Source of the DNA: Candidatus Abyssobacteria bacterium SURF_5 | GTDB taxonomy: Bacteria > Abyssobacteria > SURF-5 | Assembly: GCA_003598085.1 (NCBI GenBank) | Contig: QZKU01000089.1 | Coordinates: forward strand, 1 to 33,407 | Direction: 5' to 3' | Length of the DNA stretch: 33,407 bases | In this document: piece after piece, positions 22,639-31,968 of the stretch | Layout of the letters: every line of letters starts with the position of its first letter | Numbering within the stretch: the stretch's first letter is position 1 | Position numbers and translations under genes: made by a program | The notes under the pieces: generated by a model | The model's input: only the letters and a program-made list of their open reading frames with translations | Database searches by the model: none | Told to the model about the DNA's origin: nothing

Positions 22639-23328
22639 TTGGACGAGCACCTGATCTCCCTCCGAAATATAGGAAAAGTATACGACACCTCCCAGGTACA
22701 GGTGCAGGCTCTTCGCGGTATTTCGCTGGATATTCGTAAAGGAGAGTTTGTCTCTATTGTCGGCCCCTCGGGTTCCGGCAAAACCACACTCATGGACATT
22801 CTCGGATGTCTTTCGCGGCCCACCGCCGGCGAATATCACTTCGACAACAGGAACATCACCGGCGCGAGTGACGATGCCCTCGCCGGGATCAGGAACAGCA
22901 AAATCGGCTTTGTCTTCCAAACCTTTAATCTGCTTCCCCGCCTGAGTGCCCTCCAAAACGTCGAGCTGCCGCTTGTATACGGAGGGGTACCCGCGCGAGA
23001 GCGAAACCGGCGCGCAAGAGAGGTCCTCGAGGCAGTCGGGCTGGCTGATCGAATCCATCATAAACCAAGCGCTCTCTCGGGCGGTCAGGTACAGCGCGTC
23101 GCGATAGCTCGAGCCCTCGTGAATCATCCATCTCTCATATTGGCGGATGAGCCTACCGGTAACCTCGATAGCGCATCCGAGGCGGACGTCGTCGCTCTTT
23201 TCACAGACCTGCACCGGAAGGGAAACACCCTGATAATTGTGACCCACGAGGAATCGATCGCGGATCGGGCGGAGCGAAAGATTTCCATCAGGGACGGCCG
23301 GATCATCTCTGACGCCGCCAGAAAATGA
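22639..23328 (+). CDS. MacB/LolD-type ABC transporter ATPase
   Basis: A 229-residue nucleotide-binding subunit. Walker A is GPSGSGKTT, the signature LSGGQVQR, Walker B LILADEP and the switch His is in VTHE; FQTFNLLPRLSALQNVELP is the typical MacB/LolD Q-loop region. It drives the neighbouring permeases. The best start is TTG 22639, because family similarity begins at once (LISLRNIGKVY); the ATG at 22629 is out of frame. The ribosome site is weak, suggesting coupling to the adaptor gene, which ends 18 bases upstream. MacB of E. coli fuses this domain to its permease, while here they are separate, as in LolCDE. Specificity is not visible. Confidence 0.92.
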   Translation: MDEHLISLRNIGKVYDTSQVQVQALRGISLDIRKGEFVSIVGPSGSGKTTLMDILGCLSRPTAGEYHFDNRNITGASDDALAGIRNSKIGFVFQTFNLLPRLSALQNVELPLVYGGVPARERNRRAREVLEAVGLADRIHHKPSALSGGQVQRVAIARALVNHPSLILADEPTGNLDSASEADVVALFTDLHRKGNTLIIVTHEESIADRAERKISIRDGRIISDAARK

Positions 23329-23334
23329 ACTCTT

Positions 23335-24576
23335 ATGATCCTGCAAAACATCTTTGCCGAATCCCTCCAAAACCTCGGCTCGAACCGCCTGCGTTCCGCC
23401 CTGACCATGCTCGGCATTATCTGGGGAACTGCCTCAGTTGTCTTCCTGCTCGGCTGGGGACGAGGATTCGTCAACGTCATGCACACGGAGGCGAGAACAG
23501 TCGGCGACGGTTTCATCATCATCTGGCCGAAACGGGCTCGCTCCGAAATCAGCGGCCGCAAGGGAGCGCGGCAGTTGTATTTCGAAATGAAACACGTCGA
23601 TGCCGTGCTGGCGCAATGTCCGTCCGTCCGCTACGCGACACCGGTAGAGGAGTGGGGCGGTCTCGTTATGAAATCCGGTAACAACCTCAAACCCGGCAAC
23701 CTCGTCGGAGTCAATCCCGATGCGGCCAGTATCCTCAATCTGAAGATCGACCGCGGCCGATTCCTGCAACCTGCGGACGTCGACCACGGGAGGCGCGTCA
23801 TCGTGCTTGCGGCAGACCTGGCGCAAGGGCTGTTCCCCGATGAGAGCAAGGCACTCGAAGGACGCGTGAAGGTCCGCGGAGTCACATTCGAAGTGATCGG
23901 TGTGCTTGAGAGAAAGGGAGATACCCTCGTTGATTGGGGTGGACGCGACGACGACAAGGCGTACATTCCCGTAACCGCCTTTCATAAAGATATCAGCGGG
24001 TGGAGATATGTGGGTATGATTTTCGTTCATCCGCGCGATCAGGCCCAGAGCAAGGCCTGCACCGAAGAGGTGCGGGCTGTCCTCGCAAAAGAACTCGATT
24101 TCTCGCCGGACGACAAGGAGGCCCTTGAGATAATCGACATCAGCGGCATCCTGACTTCCTTGGATACTATGGCGCTCATTGCCGCAATCTTTGTGACCAC
24201 CATCGGCGTCATCACGCTCCTTGTCGGAGGAGTGGGCGTCATGAATATCATGCTGATCAGCGTGACCGAACGCACCCGCGAGATCGGCATTCGCAAAGCC
24301 ATCGGCGCCAAACGATCCCACATCCTGCTCCAGTTTCTGGGTGAAGCTCTAACCATCACCATCGCAAGCGGACTTATCGGCATTGTGCTCGGAGTCGCGC
24401 TCAGCCTGGCGTTTGCCGCGGCGCCCAGGCCCAAACTCCTTGCCGCCCCCGAAATCTCGACGATCACAATTATCGGCAGCTTTACGGTTATGACCCTCAC
24501 TGGCCTGCTTGCCGGCGTGCTGCCGGCCCGCCGGGCCGCCGGGCTGGAACCAGCCGAATCCTTGCGGTACGAATGA
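23335..24576 (+). CDS. MacB/FtsX-type ABC permease 1
   Basis: A 413-residue permease with the four-helix MacB plan. One N-terminal membrane helix (ALTMLGIIWGTASVVFLLGWG) is followed by a large periplasmic domain (about residues 45-270) of MacB_PCD type, then three C-terminal helices with the FtsX signature GVGVMNIMLISVTERTREIG and a last segment ending GVLPARRAAGLEPAESLR. It begins six bases after the ATPase stop. It pairs with the next permease, to which it is clearly homologous. Such transporters couple ATP use to periplasmic conformational change that moves substrates (macrolides, peptides, lipoproteins, lipids) through the adaptor. The substrate is unknown. Confidence 0.92.
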   Translation: MILQNIFAESLQNLGSNRLRSALTMLGIIWGTASVVFLLGWGRGFVNVMHTEARTVGDGFIIIWPKRARSEISGRKGARQLYFEMKHVDAVLAQCPSVRYATPVEEWGGLVMKSGNNLKPGNLVGVNPDAASILNLKIDRGRFLQPADVDHGRRVIVLAADLAQGLFPDESKALEGRVKVRGVTFEVIGVLERKGDTLVDWGGRDDDKAYIPVTAFHKDISGWRYVGMIFVHPRDQAQSKACTEEVRAVLAKELDFSPDDKEALEIIDISGILTSLDTMALIAAIFVTTIGVITLLVGGVGVMNIMLISVTERTREIGIRKAIGAKRSHILLQFLGEALTITIASGLIGIVLGVALSLAFAAAPRPKLLAAPEISTITIIGSFTVMTLTGLLAGVLPARRAAGLEPAESLRYE

Positions 24577-24588
24577 GGACTCCCCGAC

Positions 24589-25827
24589 ATGTTCTTCTGG
24601 GAATCGATCATCCAAGCCTGGTACAGCCTGAAGGGTCACAAATTACGGACCGGCCTCACTATGTTCGGAATCATCTGGGGCATCGCTTCCATGATCATTC
24701 TCGTCGGCATGGGAAGGTCATCACAAAAGCTGTTCTATAGGGAGTTCGAGAAGATCGGCGAGCGGCTGATCTTTGTTTGGGCCGGAAAATCAAGCAGCGG
24801 CCTTAGCGGTATAAAGGGGGGACGCCAGATTCGCTTCACGATCGAGGACGTCGAGGCTCTCAAAAATCATTGTCCGGATGTCGAAATGGTCACGCCGCAG
24901 GTGAGGGCCGGCTACAGGGAAGTCAAGCGAGATTCGGAAGTGCTCTCTTGCGAAACGTACGGGCTCAACGCGGATGCGAACATTATTCGCAACCTGATCG
25001 TGGAAGAAGGCAGATTTATTGTTTCCGATGACGTTACCTCCGGGCGCCGCGTATGCGTGCTTGGCGCCAATGTGAAAGAGAAACTCTTCGGCGATCAACC
25101 GGCAGTGGGGGAATCCATCCGCCTAAGCGGCATAATCTTCCATGTGATCGGCACGCTGGTGAAAAAAGGCGACCAGCTCAGCCGGCCCAGCACTCTCGAC
25201 GACGACCAGGTCTCAATCCCATATACTACCGCGCAGGACCTGCTTATCGGCTCGCCATATTTCTATTCCATCTGTGTGCGGCCGGTTTCGCTTCTCAATG
25301 AAAAGGCCGCTCGCGAACAGATTACGGCGGCCCTCGCCGTACGACATGGGTTCGACTCCTCCGATTCGAATGCGCTCCATATTTTCGGGACCACCGATAT
25401 GATAGCGCGAGTGAAAGGAGCTACCATAGGGCTCCAAATTTTTCTGGGGGCGGCCAGCATCATTACCCTTTTTATCGGCGGCGTCGGCGTCATGAATATC
25501 ATGTTCGTCTCAATCAACGAGCGGGTGCGGGAAATCGGCATCATTAAGGCCGTCGGCGCAAGAAACCGGCAAGTATTCCTTCAGTTCCTGATCGAGTCGC
25601 TCTTCATCACGTTCTTCGCCGGCTCCGTCGGCGCACTCGGCGGGTGCTCGATTTGCCTTGTGCTCGGTTTGTTCAAAATGCCCCGCTTCGTTGCCCCGCC
25701 GGAGATCGACCCGGCGGTGGTCGCTGTCTCCCTCAGTGTCATGATCGTTGTCGGCGTGCTCTCCGGCATTCTGCCCGCGCTCCGAGCCTCGCGCATGCAA
25801 ATCATCGAAGCCCTCCGCTCTCATTAG
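24589..25827 (+). CDS. MacB/FtsX-type ABC permease 2
   Basis: A 412-residue paralogue of the preceding permease with the same layout: a first helix in TMFGIIWGIASMIILVGMG, a periplasmic domain, then three helices with GGVGVMNIMFVSINERVREIG. Sequence identity to permease 1 is clear around both conserved ends but low in the periplasmic domain, so the two probably form a heterodimer with distinct substrate-facing surfaces. ATG 24589 is 12 bases after the previous stop, preceded by GAGG. It is the last gene of the operon. Confidence 0.92.
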   Translation: MFFWESIIQAWYSLKGHKLRTGLTMFGIIWGIASMIILVGMGRSSQKLFYREFEKIGERLIFVWAGKSSSGLSGIKGGRQIRFTIEDVEALKNHCPDVEMVTPQVRAGYREVKRDSEVLSCETYGLNADANIIRNLIVEEGRFIVSDDVTSGRRVCVLGANVKEKLFGDQPAVGESIRLSGIIFHVIGTLVKKGDQLSRPSTLDDDQVSIPYTTAQDLLIGSPYFYSICVRPVSLLNEKAAREQITAALAVRHGFDSSDSNALHIFGTTDMIARVKGATIGLQIFLGAASIITLFIGGVGVMNIMFVSINERVREIGIIKAVGARNRQVFLQFLIESLFITFFAGSVGALGGCSICLVLGLFKMPRFVAPPEIDPAVVAVSLSVMIVVGVLSGILPALRASRMQIIEALRSH

Positions 25828-25930
25828 ACTGTCCTCCACTGTTTCAGAACAGCCTCGAATGTTTTCCCCACAAGTACGTTCGCACCGTTTGCCTTTCATG
25901 CTCCTACTATTCCCATGAGGCAAATTGACC

Positions 25931-25960
25931 TTGACAAATGAATTTGGATAGGAATAGAAT
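25931..25960 (+). promoter_or_regulatory. Candidate promoter for the secreted propeller protein
   Basis: TTGACA (25931-25936), an 18-base spacer and TAGAAT (25955-25960), giving a short leader before the ribosome site AGGAGGG and ATG 26007. Confidence 0.6.
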
Positions 25961-26006
25961 CAGGCTCTCATAGTGACTGGCCGTCGGGATTAACAGGAGG
26001 GAAAAA

Positions 26007-28493
26007 ATGAGGAAGCAGACGGGTGTATGGTGTTTCTTTCTTTTGATGTTGGTGTTTGGGACGGTAACCGCCAGCGCCGAAACCGTTTCGGATAACTTTG
26101 ATGACGGCGTCATCGACCCAATGTGGATCGTTGACAATGGCGCGCTCGGATTAAGCGTGACGGAAGAAGGAGGCTGCCTGAACATCTCTGGCCTGGCGGA
26201 CCAGCCGGCAGCCTGGCTGGGCGGAAACATCTGGAATCTCCTTTATGACGGCGCACATCAGGTCGATGTTCAAATGAAATTTAAGGTGCCGGTGGCGACC
26301 GACATGAGTAATATCTGTATTTCTATCACCGGTCCGAGCGGTTCAGCACAGGTGGAATACAACACGCTGGGCGGCTACGCGATTGGCTGTAATTCAATGA
26401 GCGGGTGGCAGTGGTCCTCGCGCACGCCGGCCAAAGGAAACGAGGCAACTACTTACAATCTGCTCAAGCTGTCGTATGATCCTCTCTCGAACACTGCGAC
26501 CGCATATGTCGGTGACGCCGATGGTTCCAATCAGCAATTCATCGGCTCGTTCAACATTGAATTGGTGCCGGTGGGCCTGCCGAATCCGAAATTGGGGGTC
26601 GCAATCCAGTATTGGACGCTGCTATATGCGGCCGTCGATATCGATGTCGACGATTTCTCCGTTTCCGCAATGCCGTATCCGGAATTGGTTCCGCCGCCGC
26701 TGGCGCTTGGCGTATCGCTGGGTCAGAGGCAGGAGCTTCAACCGGATGACGCGGAAATCCTTTGCCCGGCTTTCTCGAACGACGGCAAGAAAATCGCCTA
26801 TCTGCTCAGGGAGGGCGCCCCTGAAGCCGGCGTATGGAATATCTATGTGAAGGAGCTGACCGCCGATAGCCCGGCGTACCGCATTACCGAAGACAGCGAT
26901 TGGGCGGCGGTCACTGCGTGTTTAAGCTGGAGCCCGAACGACAGGCGCATCTTCTTCCTTACCGATTCCCCCGACCGTACACGCCGCGTTCGTTATGTCG
27001 ATGCCACCCCGACGACCGATCGCGTCTCGCACCCTTATCTGACTGAATTTGACGGCGGCATAAGCTGGTTTTTCGACATAGATTTTTCTCGCAACACTGA
27101 GCACCAGGCGGCATATGTGCTCAATGGAGATGTCTTCGCTTTTTCTGTGGATGATTTCGGCGATCCGCTGCCCGGCGCTACTCATCGAAAGCTGCTGGAT
27201 ATGATCGACTTGCAGACAATTCCACGCTGGCTGCGCTGGTCGCCTGATGGAACGAAAATCACCTGTGGCTATGGCTTCAACATGCATTCATTCGCTATCT
27301 GGATAGTGGACGTCGCCAACCTTCCGTTGGGTGAAATGGTGCTTGATGAGAATAGTCCCTATGTAACCATCGTAACGGATACAAGAAATTTTGCCGCAGT
27401 CCCGGCCTTCTCTTATGACGGCCGGTATGTTTACTACTGCGCCGATTTGAACAATGTATTCAATCCAGGCACCTACGGCTGGAACAGGTTCAATACGACC
27501 GAGGTAATGCTGGGAGACGCCGACTTCGATATTTTTGTCGCGAAAGCCGACGGCAGTGCTCCTCCTGAACGATTGACCGCCGCTCCCCTCAGCCAGGGCA
27601 TTTTCACTGTCTCCCCGGACGGAACGCTCCTCGCCTATAACACCGATGATGACACCGACGGCGACGGGGTGCGTGAAGGCGACGTCTACCTCTTTAACCT
27701 GGTGATTTCTGAACCAGTCGATGCGAGCGGGGGAGAGGTGTCTGATGGAAGCGGTACCACTGTCACGGTTCCGCAGGATGCTTTGACTGAACCCGTCACC
27801 GTAACGATCGAGACTCCGCTCCCCGGCTCGGAGCCGCCGCTCGATACACTTCCCGCCGGTACTTCTCTCGCGCTGGCGCGGGAATTCGGACCCGACGGAC
27901 TCGTGTTTGCCGCACCGGTCAAAATAGAGATTAACTACACCGATGAAGAGGTTGCCGGGCTGGACGAAGCGAACCTCCAGATATATTGGTACGACGACAT
28001 TAACAGTACATGGGAAGCGTTGACATCCGACTCTGATTGCACCGACCCCGCGACAAATGTCGTTTGCGCCTGGGTAACTCATTTCAGCACGTTCGGCGTT
28101 CTTGACGTGCCTACGCTGATGGCGGGGGCCGAGCTCGAGCCGCCCTCCCTGAACGTCAAAAGCAAAGGACAATATGTGACCGCATACATCGAGCTGCCGG
28201 CGGGATTTCATCCCTCGTCAATCGACGTGGGACAGATCATGCTGAACCAGGCGATCTCCGCGCTGGCTGCGCCCACCGCAATCGGTGATCACGATGCTGA
28301 TGGGATTCTCGATCTGATGGTGAAATTCGATCGCGCCGCCGTGCAGGCATCCCTCCCGCTGGGATGGGCGCCCGTAACCATATCCGGCTGCCTCACCAAT
28401 GGCGTTCCCTTCGAGGACACCCTGAGCGTCTACGTCTTTGACAAGGGGATGGGTCACTATAACGACAGCCGGCCGGATTCAATTGTCGAATAG
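26007..28493 (+). CDS. Secreted multidomain protein: lamin-G-like, TolB-type propeller and ZU5-like domains
   Basis: An 828-residue exported protein. A signal peptide (MRKQTGVWCFFLLMLVFG...) is cut near ASA|ET. Residues about 28-215 form a beta-rich carbohydrate- or lamin-G-like region beginning DNFDDGVIDPMW. Residues about 225-560 hold PD40/TolB-like propeller blades (FSNDGKKIAYL, WSPNDRRIFFLTD, WSPDGTKITCG, VSPDGTLLAYN). Residues about 570-690 resemble a ZU5 domain (GGEVSDGSGTTVTVPQDAL...VTIETPLPGSEPPLD). The last 120 residues are another beta domain (ELPAGFHPSSIDVGQIMLN...DHDADGILDLMVKFDR), which can end exported surface proteins. No catalytic motif is seen. It probably binds sugars, proteins or calcium outside the cell. 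It is monocistronic, starting at ATG 26007 after AGGAGGG. Confidence 0.85.
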   Translation: MRKQTGVWCFFLLMLVFGTVTASAETVSDNFDDGVIDPMWIVDNGALGLSVTEEGGCLNISGLADQPAAWLGGNIWNLLYDGAHQVDVQMKFKVPVATDMSNICISITGPSGSAQVEYNTLGGYAIGCNSMSGWQWSSRTPAKGNEATTYNLLKLSYDPLSNTATAYVGDADGSNQQFIGSFNIELVPVGLPNPKLGVAIQYWTLLYAAVDIDVDDFSVSAMPYPELVPPPLALGVSLGQRQELQPDDAEILCPAFSNDGKKIAYLLREGAPEAGVWNIYVKELTADSPAYRITEDSDWAAVTACLSWSPNDRRIFFLTDSPDRTRRVRYVDATPTTDRVSHPYLTEFDGGISWFFDIDFSRNTEHQAAYVLNGDVFAFSVDDFGDPLPGATHRKLLDMIDLQTIPRWLRWSPDGTKITCGYGFNMHSFAIWIVDVANLPLGEMVLDENSPYVTIVTDTRNFAAVPAFSYDGRYVYYCADLNNVFNPGTYGWNRFNTTEVMLGDADFDIFVAKADGSAPPERLTAAPLSQGIFTVSPDGTLLAYNTDDDTDGDGVREGDVYLFNLVISEPVDASGGEVSDGSGTTVTVPQDALTEPVTVTIETPLPGSEPPLDTLPAGTSLALAREFGPDGLVFAAPVKIEINYTDEEVAGLDEANLQIYWYDDINSTWEALTSDSDCTDPATNVVCAWVTHFSTFGVLDVPTLMAGAELEPPSLNVKSKGQYVTAYIELPAGFHPSSIDVGQIMLNQAISALAAPTAIGDHDADGILDLMVKFDRAAVQASLPLGWAPVTISGCLTNGVPFEDTLSVYVFDKGMGHYNDSRPDSIVE

Positions 28494-28533
28494 GAAGTGA
28501 GATTAGCACGACAGCGGCTCTCTGCGCCGCACT

Positions 28534-28564
28534 CGCCCGGGCGGACTCTACATCCGCTCGGGCG
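28534..28564. terminator. Hairpin at the convergent ends of the propeller gene and argS
   Basis: CGCCCGGGCGG (28534-28544) and CCGCTCGGGCG (28554-28564) form an 11-bp stem with one G.T pair, spanning the argS stop codon. Neither side has a T tract, so termination is doubtful. Confidence 0.35.
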
Positions 28565-30224
28565 CTTCAATTCCGAGCAGGTGCAGCGCGTTTTTGACCA
28601 CCTGGCGGACCGCCTCGACCAGAGCCAGGCGCGCAAGCGAAAGTTGCTCGTTGTCGGATACCACGATGTGTTTGTTGTAGTAGGCGTGGAATAGGCCGAC
28701 GACCTCAAGAATGAACGCCGGAATGCGATGGACCTCGCGCTTCTCGGCGGCCGCCTCGACCACCGATGGGAACTTCGAGAGATACTTCATGAGATCAACC
28801 TCTTCGGGTTCCTTCAGGAGCGACAAATCGGCTTCGCGATTGCGATCAAGATCAAATCCCTTGGATTCAGCGTGTTTGTTGATGCTGCTGATCCGCGCGT
28901 GCGCGTATTGAATGTAATACACAGGGTTCTCGCTTGACTCCTTTTTCGCGAGATCGAAATCGAAAACAAGATGGCTGTCGTAGCTGCGCATCAGGAAAAA
29001 GAAGCGCGTTACCGGCAGCCCGACTTCGTGCACCAGGTCATATAAGGTAACAAACTGCCCGGCGCGCGTCGACATTTTTATTTCCTTCCCGTCGCGCACA
29101 AAGCTCACCATCTGGTGCACGATGCATTCCAGAAAATCGTCGGGATAGCCGAGCGCCTTGATGACAGCCATCATGCGCGGGACGTACCCGTGATGGTCGG
29201 CGCCCCAGATGTCGATGGCGCGATCAAACCCGCGCTCGTGCTTGTCCACGTGATAGGCGATATCGCCGGCAAAGTAGGTCAGAGCGCCGTTGCTTCTTCT
29301 GACGACGCGATCCTTCTCGTCGCCGAGGGCGGAGCTGCGGAACCAAAGCGCGCCTTCCTGTTCATATAGAAATCCGTGCTCTTCGAGAAGCTTGAGCGCG
29401 CGCTCGACCTTTCCTTCCGAATAGAGGGCCGATTCGAGCGACCACATGTCGAAGCGAACGCCATAATATTTCAGGTCGCGGTCGATGAGCGCGATCATCT
29501 CGCGAACGGCGAACTGCCTGAAAAAATCGATGGTCGCCTGATCATCCTTCCCGACATACTTATCGCCTTCCTGCTTGCGGATATCTTCGGCCACGTCACG
29601 GATATAATCCCCCTGATAGCCTTCATCGGGAAACGCGGACGAAGGATCGAAAAGCTGCTGATAGCGCGCATGGACGGAGCGCGCAAGCATGTCCATCTGC
29701 TTGCCGGCGTCGTTGTAATAGTACTCGCGGGTCACGTCGTATCCGCAGAACGTGAGGCAGTTCGAGAGCACGTCGCCAAGCGTCGCCTGCCTGCCGTGAC
29801 CAATGGTGAGCGGACCGGTCGGATTGCTGCTCACAAACTCGACGTTCACCCTTTTTCCGGCGCCGATGCGCGAGCTCCCATACGTGTCGCCGGCCGAAAG
29901 AACCTGCGAAATGACCGCGGCCACCGCCCGGTCCTTCAAGTAAAAATTGATGAAACCCGGTGCGGCAACGACCACTTTCTCGAAAAGCTCGTCGCTCACT
30001 TCGATATGTCTGACAACTGCATCCGCGATCTTCATCGGAGCCGTTCGCGCAAGACGCGCAAGCTGAAGCGAAACATTCGTGGCGTAATCGCCGTGCTCGG
30101 GATTATTCGGCGTCTCCAGGCGGATTTCGGGAACTGCGTCCAGACGCACACTTCCGTCTTCAATTGCCTTCTCAATGGCGCCGGCTATTTTCGCCTTTAT
30201 TTTTGACTCTATCTCTTTTTCCAT
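28548..30224 (-). CDS. argS: Arginyl-tRNA synthetase
   Basis: A 558-residue class I synthetase joining arginine to tRNA-Arg in the cytoplasm. It has the Arg-specific N-terminal additional domain, the HIGH-type motif in SSNPTGPLTIGHGRQ, the KMSK-type motif KMSTRAG and a C-terminal DALR anticodon-binding domain, and is near the usual 550-580 residues. ATG 30224 shares one base with the lnt stop (TAATG), so its translation is coupled to lnt; its own ribosome site is poor. It is last in the leftward housekeeping group. Confidence 0.96.
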   Translation of the reverse strand: MEKEIESKIKAKIAGAIEKAIEDGSVRLDAVPEIRLETPNNPEHGDYATNVSLQLARLARTAPMKIADAVVRHIEVSDELFEKVVVAAPGFINFYLKDRAVAAVISQVLSAGDTYGSSRIGAGKRVNVEFVSSNPTGPLTIGHGRQATLGDVLSNCLTFCGYDVTREYYYNDAGKQMDMLARSVHARYQQLFDPSSAFPDEGYQGDYIRDVAEDIRKQEGDKYVGKDDQATIDFFRQFAVREMIALIDRDLKYYGVRFDMWSLESALYSEGKVERALKLLEEHGFLYEQEGALWFRSSALGDEKDRVVRRSNGALTYFAGDIAYHVDKHERGFDRAIDIWGADHHGYVPRMMAVIKALGYPDDFLECIVHQMVSFVRDGKEIKMSTRAGQFVTLYDLVHEVGLPVTRFFFLMRSYDSHLVFDFDLAKKESSENPVYYIQYAHARISSINKHAESKGFDLDRNREADLSLLKEPEEVDLMKYLSKFPSVVEAAAEKREVHRIPAFILEVVGLFHAYYNKHIVVSDNEQLSLARLALVEAVRQVVKNALHLLGIEAPERM

Positions 30225-31831
30225 TATCTTTTAGATGATTTCCCTTTGGCCGTAACTACTGCTGCGGTGCGACCCTCTTCCACATCGCTGTCCTTCTGTC
30301 TGGCGGCGCGCATCCCCGAAAATCTCCCCCGGTAAAACCCGATGCCGCCCGCAAGAACAACGAGTCCCAAGCAAACCATCACAAACAGGTCCCCATATCT
30401 ATTATACAATGTCGGATGAGAAACGGTGGAGATCGGCTCCTCCGAAATCCCGCGCGCAAAAACCTCTTCTCCCCAGGCATTGTGAACGATTCCGCTCACC
30501 TTGCCCCAGGGATCGATGAAGCAGGAGATTCCCGTATTCGTACCTCTTGCCAAGGTCATTCCGTTTTCAATCGCGCGAAACACGGCAATTGCAAGGTCCT
30601 GCCGCGGCTGAGCCGAACGGCCAAACCAGCCGTCATTCGTGATCTGAACGAGAAAATCAACACCCTGGGCCGACTCGCGCACTACGTGAGGAAAACTGTT
30701 TTCAAAGCAGATAAGCACCGCGAACTTCCTGCCCCCGACCTCAAAATGAGTGATTTCGCTGCCGGCGCTGAAATCGGAAATCGCCGGCACCACTTTGCCA
30801 ACGAACCCGATCACATTCGCCATCGGAACATACTCGCCAAAAGGAGCAAGATGCCTCTTGTCGTACCTCCCCAGAATCCGCCCCTCGGGATCAAGGAGAA
30901 AAGCTGAATTATAGTAAAGGATGTCCTCCTCGCCTCGAATAACCACCCTTTCGTAATGGTTGCTCCCCATCAGCAGGTGAATGTTATTCTCTCGTACGAT
31001 CCTGCCTACCCTGTCGATCTCGTTCACCAAAAAACCGTACAAGGCGCTCTCCGGCCAGATTATGAGTTGCGCTCCTTCGGCGGCAAGTTGATCGGTCATC
31101 CGCTTCTGCACCTTCAGCATGTGCACGGCATACTCCTCGCTCCACTTGACATCGAGCGAAAAATTGGGCTGGATCACGCCGACTCGCAATGGTGATGTCA
31201 TGTCCGGCTGATCCGTCTGATGCGCTCCCCACAGCCAAACGCCGCCTATCACGAGGATTGCCGCCGCCGCAGGAATCAAAAGACGCTTCAGCGATCGAGC
31301 ATTCACGATCACTTGGTAAATGAGCACGTTGACCACCACGACGAAGAAGCCGGTACTGTAAATCGAGCCAACCGACGCAAGCTGAGCCACGGGCAGATTG
31401 TTCCATTGCGTATATCCAAGCGAACCCCATCCGAAACCGGTGAAAATGTGATTCTCAACGTACTCCATCAATATCCACAAGGCGGGAAAAAAGATCGCCA
31501 GCGCTGCCGGCATCGTTTCTTCGATGTATTTTTTCCCGACCCATACCGCTCCCCAAAAACATGCAAACAGGAGCAGCAACAGCCCGACACCCAGCAATGC
31601 GATGCTCCCAACCCAATAGGTCAGCGAGGCAAACCACGAGAACGTAATTCCGTAAAAAAGAAGGCCGGCGGCAGTCCCCGCAAAGAAAGCCTGCTTCCAG
31701 CTTCGCTTGCGGCTGAACAACATCAGAGGAATCAGCCCAACATACGCCAGCGGCCAAAAGCTCGCATTCGGAAATGCCAGCGCAAGCAAAACCGCCGTTG
31801 CCGCAATCTGGAGGATGTGTCTTGCTTTCAT
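30224..31831 (-). CDS. lnt: Apolipoprotein N-acyltransferase
   Basis: A 535-residue inner-membrane enzyme that N-acylates the lipid-modified Cys of lipoproteins, the third maturation step. About seven hydrophobic helices in the first 210 residues precede the nitrilase-like periplasmic domain. Catalytic Glu lies in IIWPESAL, Lys in the RYDKRHLAPFGEYVP region and Cys in ICFENSFP, as in E. coli Lnt. A further C-terminal helix (about residues 478-500) and a charged tail end the protein. It supports a Gram-negative host and fits the probable lipoproteins in this window. ATG 31831 lies only 36 bases after the terminator of the SPOR gene; I see no clear promoter there, so expression may depend on read-through. 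Confidence 0.94.
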   Translation of the reverse strand: MKARHILQIAATAVLLALAFPNASFWPLAYVGLIPLMLFSRKRSWKQAFFAGTAAGLLFYGITFSWFASLTYWVGSIALLGVGLLLLLFACFWGAVWVGKKYIEETMPAALAIFFPALWILMEYVENHIFTGFGWGSLGYTQWNNLPVAQLASVGSIYSTGFFVVVVNVLIYQVIVNARSLKRLLIPAAAAILVIGGVWLWGAHQTDQPDMTSPLRVGVIQPNFSLDVKWSEEYAVHMLKVQKRMTDQLAAEGAQLIIWPESALYGFLVNEIDRVGRIVRENNIHLLMGSNHYERVVIRGEEDILYYNSAFLLDPEGRILGRYDKRHLAPFGEYVPMANVIGFVGKVVPAISDFSAGSEITHFEVGGRKFAVLICFENSFPHVVRESAQGVDFLVQITNDGWFGRSAQPRQDLAIAVFRAIENGMTLARGTNTGISCFIDPWGKVSGIVHNAWGEEVFARGISEEPISTVSHPTLYNRYGDLFVMVCLGLVVLAGGIGFYRGRFSGMRAARQKDSDVEEGRTAAVVTAKGKSSKR

Positions 31832-31866
31832 TATTGAACTGATAGATGCTCCGTTTTTCTTTCAGC

Positions 31867-31894
31867 AAAAAAAGCAGGCCGAAAATGTGCCTGC
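31867..31894 (-). terminator. Rho-independent terminator after the SPOR-domain gene
   Basis: GCAGGC (31874-31879) pairs with GCCTGC (31889-31894), and on the minus strand the stem is followed by seven Ts (31873-31867). This is the best terminator in the window. Confidence 0.85.
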
Positions 31895-31968
31895 CTTTCA
31901 CAAAACCCTTTCCGGGAGTATTTCCGCAACTGCAACAGCAGGTGCTGCGTCCGACGTGTCCTTTTGTA

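Noticed and set aside
25839-25852. CTGTT-TCAG-AACAG hairpin after permease 2
   Set aside because: The stem is only 5 bp and the following T tract is interrupted, so I do not call it a terminator.
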